From S139-23 sp047639315 (GTDB lineage: Bacteria; Planctomycetota; GCA-002687715; DRQF01), in contig JBLINQ010000003.1 of NCBI GenBank assembly GCA_047639315.1, positions 1-64,000 on the forward strand: a stretch of 64,000 nucleotides of DNA, read 5' to 3'. Position 1 is the first letter of the stretch. Each line of letters opens with the position of its first letter. Both the position numbers and the translations under genes were made by a program. Below the pieces are notes generated by a model. That model searched no databases. It was not told the DNA's origin and saw nothing but the letters and a program-made list of their open reading frames with translations. This document shows, piece after piece, positions 52,207-60,993 of this stretch.

Positions 52207-53952
52207 ATGAGCCGCACACTCTCGATTTCCATCCTGCTCCTCGCCTTATTCGTCGGCCAAACCCCAGCTCAGGTGCTGCCAGACATGGAATTTGTCGTCC
52301 GCGAGGCCGCCTATCATCTGCCGATCAATCGACTCGATCCCCACGTTGAATTTTGGCTGCCTTGGGACCGGATCTTCAGCTGCATTTATGAGACGCCTTT
52401 GCGCTGTGATCCAGATTCCGATGTTTTGAGGCTCGAGCCCAAACTTTTGGTGACTTTGCCGACATTGAGTGACGATGGAACGCTGTTGAAGATGCAGTTC
52501 CGGAAAGACGTTCGTTTTGCCGACGACACATGTTTTGAGGGAGGTAAGGGGCGAGCAGTGACCGCCCATGATTTTGCCTTCGTATTGAAACGACACCTCG
52601 ACCCTCGGACCAAGTCGCCCTACTACAACTCCTACTTGGCGGGTTCCCTCCTTGGTGCCCGGCGGGCCCGAGCCAAAGCCGAGAAAGAAGGCTTCTTCGA
52701 CTATGACTTGGAGGTGCCTGGGATCAAAGTCATCGACGACTACAAGGTCGAACTTCGATTCCTCAGGCCTTACTCTCGGTTTCCTTCGCTCATGACGATG
52801 ACCTGGCTCTCGATCATGCCCTTCGAAGCAGTACGAAAGTATGGCAGTGGCATGGCTTCGCGTCCGGTGGGCACAGGACCTTACCTCTATGATGATGAGG
52901 CAAGCACGGCCAGCAAACTCGTTTTCAAGAGAAACTCGAAGTACTGGAATGCAGCTTCCGGCGGTACCCAGTCACCACCATTGCCATGGAATGCGGGTGT
53001 CGAGTTCATCCATCTGACTGATGTGAAACTGCAGGAGAAGCGTTTTCTTGATGGAGACCTTTCCGTTGTTGATCTTTATCCCATTCAAATGGGAAAATTC
53101 ATCGATAAGCGCGGACGGTTGAAATCAAAGTCAGTGCCTAAGCGTACGCGGCTCGTTTCTGCCCAGGACGACAAGTTGCAATACATCGCCTTCAACATGA
53201 CCAACAAGGTGTTGGGCAAGAAGAAGGTGCGGCAAGCTCTCTGCCTTGCCATTGATCGAGACCGGGTCGTAAGCGAGTATTTCTCTCGCATGGGCGATGT
53301 CTCTGAACATATCTGCCCCCCAGCGATCCCGATCGAAGCGCCAGGTCCCTTGCCTTGGGAATATGGCAATCGAGACTTAGATCGCGCTCGCGCCCTCTTG
53401 GCCGAGGCCGGCTATCCGGGCGGCAAAGGGCTTCCTGAATTTGTGCTCGAAACTACGTCCAAAGAAAAATGGGAAGAAGACCTGACGGTCGCTATCAAAT
53501 CGGCGTGGGCAAAAATCGGCGTGCGCGTTCAGGTGCGCCTTCAAGATTACAATGAGATGCTCGTCCGAATTCGGAAGGGGCTGCCACAAATCTCTATCAA
53601 CTACTGGCAATCTGATTATCCCGACCCTGACAACTTCTTCATGATGTTGACGCGGGCCTCCTGGCCAGCGCGCCAGAAGACGGCAGATTCCCCGAATGTT
53701 GGCTTCTATGAGAACCAGGAATACGAAAAGCTCTATCGCAAATCGATGAAGCTTCTCTCCGGCAAGAAACGTGGCAAGGTGTTTGCTGAAATGGTCGGCA
53801 TCATCCAGGAAGACTGTCCCTGGGTCTTTCTGGGGCACAATCGCCAAGTGGCACTCACGGCCAGGGGCGTGCAGGGAATCTATACGCGCTCACGTTTCTC
53901 ATCGTCCTACGCCCGGGTTCGGCGGGATGCGTCAAAAAACAAAAACCGATGA
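52207..53952 (+). CDS. Peptide/solute-binding protein of the SBP_bac_5 family
   Basis: The ATG at 52207 gives a signal peptide (RTLSISILLLALFVGQTPAQ). The 581-aa protein has the OppA/DppA layout: YHLPINRLDPHVEFWLPWDRIF at the start, ETPLRCDP, GTLLKMQFRKDVRFADDTCFEGGKG, VTAHDFAFVLKRHLDP near 120, PVGTGPYLYDD near 220, and RQALCLAIDRDRVV near 345 with PDPDNFF near 470. It binds oligopeptides or similar solutes for an ABC importer. No permease or ATPase gene is next to it, and no lipobox Cys is seen after the signal peptide, so it appears to be soluble and orphaned. Confidence 0.9.
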   Translation: MSRTLSISILLLALFVGQTPAQVLPDMEFVVREAAYHLPINRLDPHVEFWLPWDRIFSCIYETPLRCDPDSDVLRLEPKLLVTLPTLSDDGTLLKMQFRKDVRFADDTCFEGGKGRAVTAHDFAFVLKRHLDPRTKSPYYNSYLAGSLLGARRARAKAEKEGFFDYDLEVPGIKVIDDYKVELRFLRPYSRFPSLMTMTWLSIMPFEAVRKYGSGMASRPVGTGPYLYDDEASTASKLVFKRNSKYWNAASGGTQSPPLPWNAGVEFIHLTDVKLQEKRFLDGDLSVVDLYPIQMGKFIDKRGRLKSKSVPKRTRLVSAQDDKLQYIAFNMTNKVLGKKKVRQALCLAIDRDRVVSEYFSRMGDVSEHICPPAIPIEAPGPLPWEYGNRDLDRARALLAEAGYPGGKGLPEFVLETTSKEKWEEDLTVAIKSAWAKIGVRVQVRLQDYNEMLVRIRKGLPQISINYWQSDYPDPDNFFMMLTRASWPARQKTADSPNVGFYENQEYEKLYRKSMKLLSGKKRGKVFAEMVGIIQEDCPWVFLGHNRQVALTARGVQGIYTRSRFSSSYARVRRDASKNKNR

Positions 53953-54022
53953 GTTAGTCTATCTGTATCACGACATAGGCTGTGCTTCCGCGCTCAGTAC
54001 TTCTTGGGCCAGGAGAGCAGTC

Positions 54023-55237
54023 ATGAGGCGTCGATTTCTTGTTTTGATTGCGACTCTGGTCATAGCGCTAACGGCCCATAGCCAAGAGTCAAAGCCAGTG
54101 AAAGTCCCGGTCTTCGCTTCTCATCGCGCCCCCTTGCAACAGTCAAAAGACAAAAGCTGGAAGGGGATGAAGGCCGAAGCCGGAGTCCTCAATCAGGGCA
54201 AGCTCGCCATCCTCTACAATCGTTTCGACGGTGCAGGTAAGTGGCTTCTCAGTCATTTGGGCGTCAAAGTTTTTGATGCCAACGGTCGCTTGCTCGCAGC
54301 CAAGATCCATCCCATTCCAAGGCGGGCTCCTTACCGCCTCGCTCTCGACTCGAGTCGTCATGGATGGCGCATTCTTCTGGGCAAGAAAATGTTCTTCTTG
54401 ACCGCCGACGCCCGCATCGAACGGGAGCAGGTCGGCCCGTTTGACTTCTCGTCTTTGTTGCAAGTTGTGGACATATCCGCCGGTCGGATTGCTGTTGGGC
54501 ATGAATTGAGCCACCCTTTTGTCGTGTTTGCTAAGTCAACGGCCAAGGGAACGAAGAAGTTCAAGAGGATCTCACCCTCGAAGGACTCCAACTCGGCAAA
54601 ACTCAAATGGCTGAATCAGGTCACCGTGCTTCCCGGGAGAGATGTCCTGCTCACCGGGTTCGTCCCTTTTGGTTCTGATGAAGGCTTCGTCATGGCATGG
54701 TTCGATGGCGAAGAAATGAAGCTGATCGACCAGCATCGACTCTCAGTCGACCTGGTGAGCCGAAGGTCGCCTGTGGTTCTTCCCACCAAAGATGGCGTGA
54801 AATTGATTTGGCCTGGCTATGAAATACACGGGTGTTTCAGCAGCAGTAAATTTCCGGGTGTGGCCGTCCGGTTCCGATTAGACCGCGACAAGAAGAAAAT
54901 CGAGCAAGTCGGGATGGCTCTTAAGTTCACGGATAGCGCTCTCCATGCAATGGTCCGCTTCGTGCGACGCCCTGAGGGCGGCTACTATTTGGCAGTTCCG
55001 GGCCCAGCCTCTTGGCTTACAGGTTTGGGGAGAATCGAACCAATCCTCTATCCAATTGACGTCGGCATTTGGTCGCTCAACACCGAGAACGAGCTCAAGC
55101 AATTGGGCGTCGTGAGCCAACTCGACGCTCCTTACGCCATGGAATTTCTCCCCGCAAGAAAGGGCCAAGATGATAGCGCGGCCTTGCTGCGGCTCTGGGG
55201 TCACTCCGCCATTACCACGATCAAAGTCTCGCGATAG
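54023..55237 (+). CDS. Secreted protein of unknown function
   Basis: AGGAG lies 7 nt before the ATG at 54023, and a signal peptide follows (RRRFLVLIATLVIALTAHS). The 404-aa product is mostly beta-strands separated by short polar turns, with repeated strand-turn pairs such as GKLAILYNRFDGAGKWLL, KMFFLTADARIE and GGYYLAVPGPASWL; a beta-propeller or beta-sandwich is possible. I do not recognise a family. It starts 70 nt after the solute-binding protein in the same direction and may share its transcript. Confidence 0.7.
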   Translation: MRRRFLVLIATLVIALTAHSQESKPVKVPVFASHRAPLQQSKDKSWKGMKAEAGVLNQGKLAILYNRFDGAGKWLLSHLGVKVFDANGRLLAAKIHPIPRRAPYRLALDSSRHGWRILLGKKMFFLTADARIEREQVGPFDFSSLLQVVDISAGRIAVGHELSHPFVVFAKSTAKGTKKFKRISPSKDSNSAKLKWLNQVTVLPGRDVLLTGFVPFGSDEGFVMAWFDGEEMKLIDQHRLSVDLVSRRSPVVLPTKDGVKLIWPGYEIHGCFSSSKFPGVAVRFRLDRDKKKIEQVGMALKFTDSALHAMVRFVRRPEGGYYLAVPGPASWLTGLGRIEPILYPIDVGIWSLNTENELKQLGVVSQLDAPYAMEFLPARKGQDDSAALLRLWGHSAITTIKVSR

Positions 55238-55270
55238 ATCCTCCTTTAGGGGCTGTATTTTCCTTCTTCA

Positions 55271-55341
55271 CGGACGTTTGTGATGAAACCCGGACGTTTA
55301 TTGACAGTTTTTTGACAATTCGATGACAGCGGCGGTTAGTT
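55271..55341 (+). promoter_or_regulatory. Pho-box-like tandem 11-bp repeats and promoter of the two-component operon
   Basis: TTGACA at 55301, TTGACA at 55312 and ATGACA at 55323 are spaced exactly 11 bp. Read on the other strand they are CTGTCAT-N4-TTGTCAA-N4-CTGTCAA, the form of a PHO box. Upstream, CGGACGTTT occurs at 55271 and 55291 (20 bp apart). The second TTGACA also serves as a -35, with TTAGTT at 55336-55341 18 nt on and the ATG 7 nt further. Autoregulation by the downstream response regulator is inferred. Confidence 0.65.
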
Positions 55342-55348
55342 TTTCACC

Positions 55349-57148
55349 ATGACTGCCCAACGTTCCAAGTTGACATGGTTTCTCGCCCTCGTGCTCTTTT
55401 CGGCAGCCGGGCTCGTTGCCTTTGGTCTTTTAGGTCTGCAAAAGAGCGCAAAAAAAGCCAGAGCGACAGCACGCCAAGAAGCGGAACGCGCCGCCTCGTC
55501 TTTGGCGCGAAGCCTCACTCAATCTGTTCGTGATCCCTCTTTCTTGTCCGCCATGCCCCAAACTTCTCGTTTTGAACTGAACGTTGATGGGCAACTCGTG
55601 ATCCCCCCTCGCTTGGGTTGGATCAAGGCCCCGTCGCTCCGAGATATCAACATGGAGCCGGGTTGGCTGGCACTGAAGGCATCGGAGTCAGCACAGAAGC
55701 AGGAATTCGTGGCTCATGATCTAAGTGCGGCCATCGCGACCTTAGAGCAAGCCGCTGCCGAATCGGAAAGCGAATTCGACCACGGATTCCTCCTGGCGCG
55801 AGGCGCTTGGACGGCCCATCGTGCTCAAGACACAAAGAGGCGGTCGAAGTTTCTGGAGCAGTTCTGGGGCATCGAGAATGTTAGCCCCCGCGACAAGGGG
55901 GCTGCCATTCGTTTGGAGTCGTTAGTCACCCGTTCGCTCTCTTCCCAGGGCGAGCGCTATCTCCTCCATTTGCCCCCGGAGTCAGCATTGGCCTTTGTTG
56001 ATCGCTTGTCCAGTTTGGGCAAGACGAAGGTCAGTGACCTTCACTTCAAACTGCGTTCGGTTCATAATCAACGTCAATCTCTACTTCTCGTCATGGATCA
56101 ACTTGAATCACTCCGCGCCGCCAAGGCGCCGGTCTTTCGCAAGGCCGAGTCTCAGTTGTTGATCTACTTTCCCCAAAAAAATGGCGGCCGCGGAGTTGTC
56201 ATTGAGCCAGCCTCCTTGGTCAGCAAGCTTGGCTTTGAAGCCAATCGCTTTCACGTTGGCCCGGTTCTGCCCAAGGGCGCAATCGCTGCCTTGCCAATGA
56301 TCGCAGTCCCCGTGACAGAAGTGGAGGACGGAGAAGGCTGGACCGATTCCGGCTTTGTTCCTTTCTTGTTGGGGCTTTTGGCTCTGACTTTATGTCTCGG
56401 CCTGTTCTTGACGCTACGAGCCGTCAGGCGGGAAGCCTTGGCAGCTCAATCACGGACCGATTTCTTGACCAGCGTGACTCATGAGTTGAAGACGCCCCTG
56501 GCTTCGATTCGCCTTCTGGCCGAGATGTTGGAGAGCGACATGGTTCCCGACGAGGACCGGCGTAAAGAATATCATCGCCTCCTTTCGGGCGAATCGGCTC
56601 GCTTGACGATGCTGATCGAGAACGTTCTCGACCTTGGCCGGATGGAGCGCGGAGAACGCGCCTACGACAAGAGACCTTGCCAGCTTCAAGAGATCATCGA
56701 GGAGGCTGTAGCACTCTTTGCTCCTATCGCAAAACGGGACGGCATGTCAGTCGAGGTTGACCTGAAAGACCAGGATGAGATGTCTGTTGTCGATCGTGGT
56801 GCGATGGTTCAAGTGCTGCTGAATCTGCTCGAGAACGCCAAGAAGTATGCCAAATCTGGTCAAGTGGTTGAACTCTACGGGGCGAAAGTTGGCGACCACT
56901 ATCGACTTCTCATCCGCGATTACGGTCCTGGAATCCCCGAATCTGAAAGGACCGTCGTCTTTGAACGTTTTCAAAGGGGAGCGGCCCAGTCCGATGGCCG
57001 TATTGCTGGTGTCGGCTTAGGTCTTTATCTCGCACGCCGCATCCTGCGCGACCACGACGGCGACTTAAAGTGTATCGCTGCACCCGATTCGAAGGGTGGT
57101 GCGTGTTTTGAGTGGTCAGTTCCACTGAGAGAGAATCATGACAGCTAG
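55349..57148 (+). CDS. PhoR-like transmembrane sensor histidine kinase
   Basis: A 599-aa kinase with two membrane helices (about residues 8-30, FLALVLFSAAGLVAFGLLG, and about 330-353, VPFLLGLLALTLCLGLFL) that enclose a 300-residue periplasmic sensor of no recognised family. A short linker leads to the kinase: H-box SVTHELKTPLASIRLL near 373, N-box LLNLLENAKKYAK, G1 DYGPGIP, F-box FERFQRG and G2 GVGLGLYLARR. All catalytic boxes are intact. It overlaps the response regulator by 11 nt, a firm cognate pair. Pho-type boxes in its promoter suggest phosphate control, though the periplasmic domain differs from classical PhoR. Confidence 0.92.
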   Translation: MTAQRSKLTWFLALVLFSAAGLVAFGLLGLQKSAKKARATARQEAERAASSLARSLTQSVRDPSFLSAMPQTSRFELNVDGQLVIPPRLGWIKAPSLRDINMEPGWLALKASESAQKQEFVAHDLSAAIATLEQAAAESESEFDHGFLLARGAWTAHRAQDTKRRSKFLEQFWGIENVSPRDKGAAIRLESLVTRSLSSQGERYLLHLPPESALAFVDRLSSLGKTKVSDLHFKLRSVHNQRQSLLLVMDQLESLRAAKAPVFRKAESQLLIYFPQKNGGRGVVIEPASLVSKLGFEANRFHVGPVLPKGAIAALPMIAVPVTEVEDGEGWTDSGFVPFLLGLLALTLCLGLFLTLRAVRREALAAQSRTDFLTSVTHELKTPLASIRLLAEMLESDMVPDEDRRKEYHRLLSGESARLTMLIENVLDLGRMERGERAYDKRPCQLQEIIEEAVALFAPIAKRDGMSVEVDLKDQDEMSVVDRGAMVQVLLNLLENAKKYAKSGQVVELYGAKVGDHYRLLIRDYGPGIPESERTVVFERFQRGAAQSDGRIAGVGLGLYLARRILRDHDGDLKCIAAPDSKGGACFEWSVPLRENHDS

Positions 57149-57848
57149 GATCTTGATCGTCGAAGACGACCCAACCATACGCATGGCCTTAGAAGATGCC
57201 TTTAAGGCTGAAGGTTATGACGTCACCGTTGCGCCAGATGGACTTCGAGGCGAAGAATTGCTCTTCAGTCGCCACTTCTCTTTAGTCCTCCTCGATCTGA
57301 TGATGCCAGGCAAAGGCGGATTAGAGGTCCTGAAGCAGATTCGCGAGGCCAGCATCATGACCCCTGTCATCTTGTTGACCGCTCGAAGCGACGAGAACGA
57401 TAAAGTTCTTGGCCTCGAACTGGGAGCAGACGACTACGTCACCAAACCATTTAGCTTGCGCGAGCTCTTGGCCCGCGTACGAGTTCTCTTGAGAAAAGAA
57501 GAACGCGTTCTCGATCTCTTGCGAGTCGAAGCGCCGGCTCAGCAGTTCTCCATCGGGGAATCCGTTGTTGATCTGGAGACTCTTGAGCTCAACAAAGGAG
57601 AAAAGGTGTGGCCACTCACCCCGAAGGAGGCAGCGATGCTGCACCTATTCTTCAGAGAATCAGGAAAAATCATCAGCCGCGGACGTTTTCTGAGCGAAGT
57701 CTGGGGCGGTGGAGAAGCTGTGACTAATCGCACAGTCGACACTCATATCCTTAATCTACGCAAGAAGTTAGAGCACGACCCGAAAGAACCACAGTTTCTC
57801 ATAACCGTCCATGGGGCTGGCTACAAAATGGTCCTGACAACTTCCTGA
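57138..57848 (+). CDS. OmpR/PhoB-family response regulator
   Basis: A 236-aa regulator. The receiver domain has the acidic pocket (IVEDDP near residue 7), phospho-acceptor Asp in LLDLMMPGKGG near 52, the Thr in LLTARSD, and Lys in DYVTKPF near 102. The C-terminal winged helix (about 140-234) reads LTPKEAAMLHLFFRESGKIISR, then NRTVDTHILNLRKKLEHDP, FLITVHGAGYKM. It is expected to bind direct repeats with 11-bp period, like those found upstream of its own operon. The start overlaps the kinase gene by 11 nt. Confidence 0.95.
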   Translation: MTARILIVEDDPTIRMALEDAFKAEGYDVTVAPDGLRGEELLFSRHFSLVLLDLMMPGKGGLEVLKQIREASIMTPVILLTARSDENDKVLGLELGADDYVTKPFSLRELLARVRVLLRKEERVLDLLRVEAPAQQFSIGESVVDLETLELNKGEKVWPLTPKEAAMLHLFFRESGKIISRGRFLSEVWGGGEAVTNRTVDTHILNLRKKLEHDPKEPQFLITVHGAGYKMVLTTS

Positions 57849-57947
57849 CATGCCTTTGACGACCACCAGACATTCGGTTCTGAGAATTGGCGACAAAAGG
57901 GGCAGAGCGAATGAACACCAGGCCCCAACTCCAAGAGGAGAAGTAAA

Positions 57948-60815
57948 GTGAAAAGAACTATAGCAGCCTTTATCGTCGCAGTGACATCCTTCGTCTTTGC
58001 CCAGCAGGAAGATCAAGCCGAACTATCCCGTGCTGATTTCGACAAGGCGGTCCAAGTCGAAACGATGGAAGGTGATCTGGTCAGCGCAGTCAACCTCTAT
58101 GCTCGTGCCGCCGACAACGAAACTCTCGATGATATCACCCGCACTCGTGCTCGCTACCGGATGGGACTCATCTACCGGAGGCTCGGCCAAGATCACGACG
58201 CCGATCGTGTCTTGAAGCAGGCCGCCAAGGGTAAAGGCCCAGCCGCCAAGAACGCCGAAAATGTTTTGGCAGGCAAGAAGCCTCAAGACGAAAAAGACTG
58301 GTCGGTCCAGGGTCGCATTCACCGGTCGATCTCAAAGCTGTATCGCTCGACGAATTATCCTATCGGCATCAGTGAATTGACTCTCATTGGGGAACCGGCT
58401 GTGCCGCCTCTGGTCGAAGCGGTTCACAACGAGAAGAACGATCTGACCTTTGTTAAACGAGGTGTCTCTGCTTTGATTGCCATTGGTGGCCCAGCAGTCG
58501 CTTCTTGGATCGACAGCGTGGCCGACGAAAAAGATCTGTTCTACCGCCGCACGGTTCTGGATGCGATTTACTCCGGCATCGAGTCGGTCAAAGGCAACAA
58601 GACTAAATTGTCGACTGCGAGTATGACGGCCGGCATTCGGCGCTTTATGCTCGACCCAGATTCAAGCACAGCCCAACGGGCCATTGCCGTTCTCGCCAAA
58701 CTCAAATCACGAACCAATGAAGCCGAAGTCTTGGCGGTTCTTCGGCGCAGCGAGCCAGAGGTTGTGACCTCTTTTCTGCGCTCCGCCAGCTCGTTGCGCC
58801 TTCGGGACTTGGTGAGCGGGAATCCAGATTTTGTTGACCAGATAGCGACTCAGCTCAAGGCGCACTTCTTGTCTGGCCCCTTGGAGTTGCAGCAAAAGAT
58901 CATGCGCTTCGCCCAAAGTCACTATGGGCTAAGTAAAGAGACCGCCCATCATTTCTACGAGTTGATGGCGCTGGCGAAGGGCCCTATCGCTCAAGATCGT
59001 TTGTGGGCCAATGGTCTTGGTTTCTACAACTTGAATAATAATGGCGAAGTGATTCCGGCCGCCAAGTTCTTAGCGTTCGCCAACAACTTTCCTAAGGACT
59101 TCTTTCACAACATCGATCAAACTGACTGGAATCTACTGCGAGAGAAATTCCCTCGTCAGAGTGGTTTTCTGAGCGGCATCCTAAACATGAACTCCTATTG
59201 GAAGTCTAATGATGTGCCAGCTATGATCGAACTCTTGCGACTCGGCGCCTCCTTTGAAGGGGACGGCTTCCAAAACCACCTCATCAAAGTTTCAGAGCCA
59301 GAACAACTGGGCTACTTGCTGGACAACCTGAGCCTCTTTTCTCGTCCCTACAACATTGCTAATCGCGCCGTGATCCAAGACCCAAATCCAGCATACGAAG
59401 CGCCGTTGGTCAATTGGGTTAACGAATATCTATCACGAGATCATTCGGAAAAGGGCTGGTCCCAATCCTTTTCTTGGTCATTCATCCGAGCGATCGCCCA
59501 TCAACGAACACCGGCGATGAATACCTTCTTGGTTGAATTGGCTGCCAAGGAAGCGAAGCTCTATCGGGCGATCGCCAACTCGGTCACCATGCCCAATATC
59601 TTCACCGAGGAGGTCCTGCCGACCTTCCGGGTGTTGCTTGCCATGGATTGCGACGAAAAAGACGCCGGCCTGTCTCGCTTCGAACTTTGGGTGCCGCTCT
59701 ATCGTCATGGCGACCCCAAGGACATTCCCCTGTTGGTGGCTGCCGCCCGCAAGGGTCTCGGCAATTCCAAGAGAGTCAAGAGCAGTCGCCGCAAGAAAAA
59801 TAGCCCAGAGTGGGGGTGCGGAACATTGCCTTTCCGCGAGCCTACAAAATTCACACCGGAACAGCGTGCCTCCATCTTTGCCCAGGTCATCAAAGGTCGT
59901 GAGGAAGATCTCGAAGAGTTTATCCTGGAGGGCTTGGAGGACTACAGCAAGTCATCCGGTTCGTCGGCCGAAGAGTTCTCGGCACCTCTGGTACTCATGG
60001 TTGCCGATACGGTCTTTGCACTCGAGGACAAAGCTCAAGAGCATATTCTGAAGTTCGTCTTGGCTATGGGCATCACCAAGATGGAGCCAGCCAAAACTTG
60101 GGTCTTGCGTGCATTGAAAGATCTACCAAACACCCTGATGTATCGTCTCCTGGGCGAACTCGAAAGTAAGTTTGACAAGGACACCGAAGCAGCGTTAAAG
60201 GCGCTCCTGAATGGAACAGATGATCGGATTACAACAGCGGTTCTCGATAGCTTAGACTCTCACGGCGATGGTAGGTTCACTGACGACATCGCTAAGCTTC
60301 TCGTGCACCAATCCTCTTCCGTAAGAGTGGGCGCAATCCGCGCCTTGGTGGCGATCGAACGCGAGAAATCAGTGCCCACAATTTTGCCCTTGGCATCTGA
60401 TATCAGTGCTTATGTTCGCAAGACACTTTGTGGATTGTTGGGTGAAGTGCCTGAGCGAACAGTCGTCCCCGTCCTGGTTGAAGCGCTGCGTGATCCAAAT
60501 GAGGAAGTGCGCAAGGCAGCAGAGGCTTCCTTGAAGCGAGTTCAGTTTTACTTTGACCAGAAGAAAAATTGGGATCGTTTCCTCAACGACGCCGGCCTCG
60601 ATGCAACCAGTGCTGTCTCAGCCCTGTTGAAGCAGGCCAAGGTCGGGAACGACCAGGCCATTCGGTTGATCGCGATTGAATCGTTGGGGACTCTTGGTGT
60701 GGCGGAAACTTTGCCAATCCTCATTCAGTTCATGACTGAGGGCGACGCCGAGATCCAGGCTGCTGCCAAGTTGGCCATAGACAAGATCAACAGTAAGCCC
60801 GCGCCCAAAAAGTAG
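57948..60815 (+). CDS. Secreted HEAT-repeat protein
   Basis: A GTG start at 57948 follows AGGAG at 57935-57939, and a signal peptide follows (KRTIAAFIVAVTSFVFAQ). The 955-aa product is all helical. Clear HEAT units lie near 140-200 (AVPPLVEAVHNEKNDLTFVKRGVSALIAIGGPAV) and from about 780 to the end (DDIAKLLVHQSSSVRVGAIRALVAIE, VVPVLVEALRDPNEEVRKAAEASL, AETLPILIQFMTEGDAEIQAAAKLAI), with probable degenerate repeats between. A large periplasmic scaffold for protein binding is likely. It is 100 nt downstream of the response regulator and ends at a strong terminator, so it may belong to that regulon. Confidence 0.88.
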   Translation: MKRTIAAFIVAVTSFVFAQQEDQAELSRADFDKAVQVETMEGDLVSAVNLYARAADNETLDDITRTRARYRMGLIYRRLGQDHDADRVLKQAAKGKGPAAKNAENVLAGKKPQDEKDWSVQGRIHRSISKLYRSTNYPIGISELTLIGEPAVPPLVEAVHNEKNDLTFVKRGVSALIAIGGPAVASWIDSVADEKDLFYRRTVLDAIYSGIESVKGNKTKLSTASMTAGIRRFMLDPDSSTAQRAIAVLAKLKSRTNEAEVLAVLRRSEPEVVTSFLRSASSLRLRDLVSGNPDFVDQIATQLKAHFLSGPLELQQKIMRFAQSHYGLSKETAHHFYELMALAKGPIAQDRLWANGLGFYNLNNNGEVIPAAKFLAFANNFPKDFFHNIDQTDWNLLREKFPRQSGFLSGILNMNSYWKSNDVPAMIELLRLGASFEGDGFQNHLIKVSEPEQLGYLLDNLSLFSRPYNIANRAVIQDPNPAYEAPLVNWVNEYLSRDHSEKGWSQSFSWSFIRAIAHQRTPAMNTFLVELAAKEAKLYRAIANSVTMPNIFTEEVLPTFRVLLAMDCDEKDAGLSRFELWVPLYRHGDPKDIPLLVAAARKGLGNSKRVKSSRRKKNSPEWGCGTLPFREPTKFTPEQRASIFAQVIKGREEDLEEFILEGLEDYSKSSGSSAEEFSAPLVLMVADTVFALEDKAQEHILKFVLAMGITKMEPAKTWVLRALKDLPNTLMYRLLGELESKFDKDTEAALKALLNGTDDRITTAVLDSLDSHGDGRFTDDIAKLLVHQSSSVRVGAIRALVAIEREKSVPTILPLASDISAYVRKTLCGLLGEVPERTVVPVLVEALRDPNEEVRKAAEASLKRVQFYFDQKKNWDRFLNDAGLDATSAVSALLKQAKVGNDQAIRLIAIESLGTLGVAETLPILIQFMTEGDAEIQAAAKLAIDKINSKPAPKK

Positions 60816-60841
60816 AGAGACGCCTTATGGCGAGGGATTTT

Positions 60842-60880
60842 GGCCGAGGGTCACGCAAGTGATGCTCGGCCTCTTTTTTT
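60842..60880 (+). terminator. Strong rho-independent terminator after the HEAT-repeat gene
   Basis: GGCCGAG pairs with CTCGGCC around an inner TCAC-GCAA-GTGA hairpin, followed by TCTTTTTTT. It ends the rightward transcript. Confidence 0.88.
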
Positions 60881-60959
60881 GTCTCTGTTTTCACTCGATC
60901 GTGACAACTCGCTCTTTGGACGTCGCATCCGCTCTTCCTGTCTGGACAATTCTTAAATC

Positions 60960-60987
60960 TTGGAAACGAGAGGCCTCGCGCTATGAT
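60960..60987 (+). promoter_or_regulatory. Promoter, probably leaderless, for the deiodinase-like gene
   Basis: TTGGAA at 60960-60965, a 16-nt spacer and TATGAT at 60982-60987. The -10 ends 6 nt before the ATG at 60994, and there is no Shine-Dalgarno. Confidence 0.65.
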
Positions 60988-60993
60988 GCCTTT

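Noticed and set aside
55020..55045. tRNA-like TTCGATTC segment on the minus strand
   Set aside because: It lies inside a coding frame and no acceptor, D or anticodon arms fit around it.
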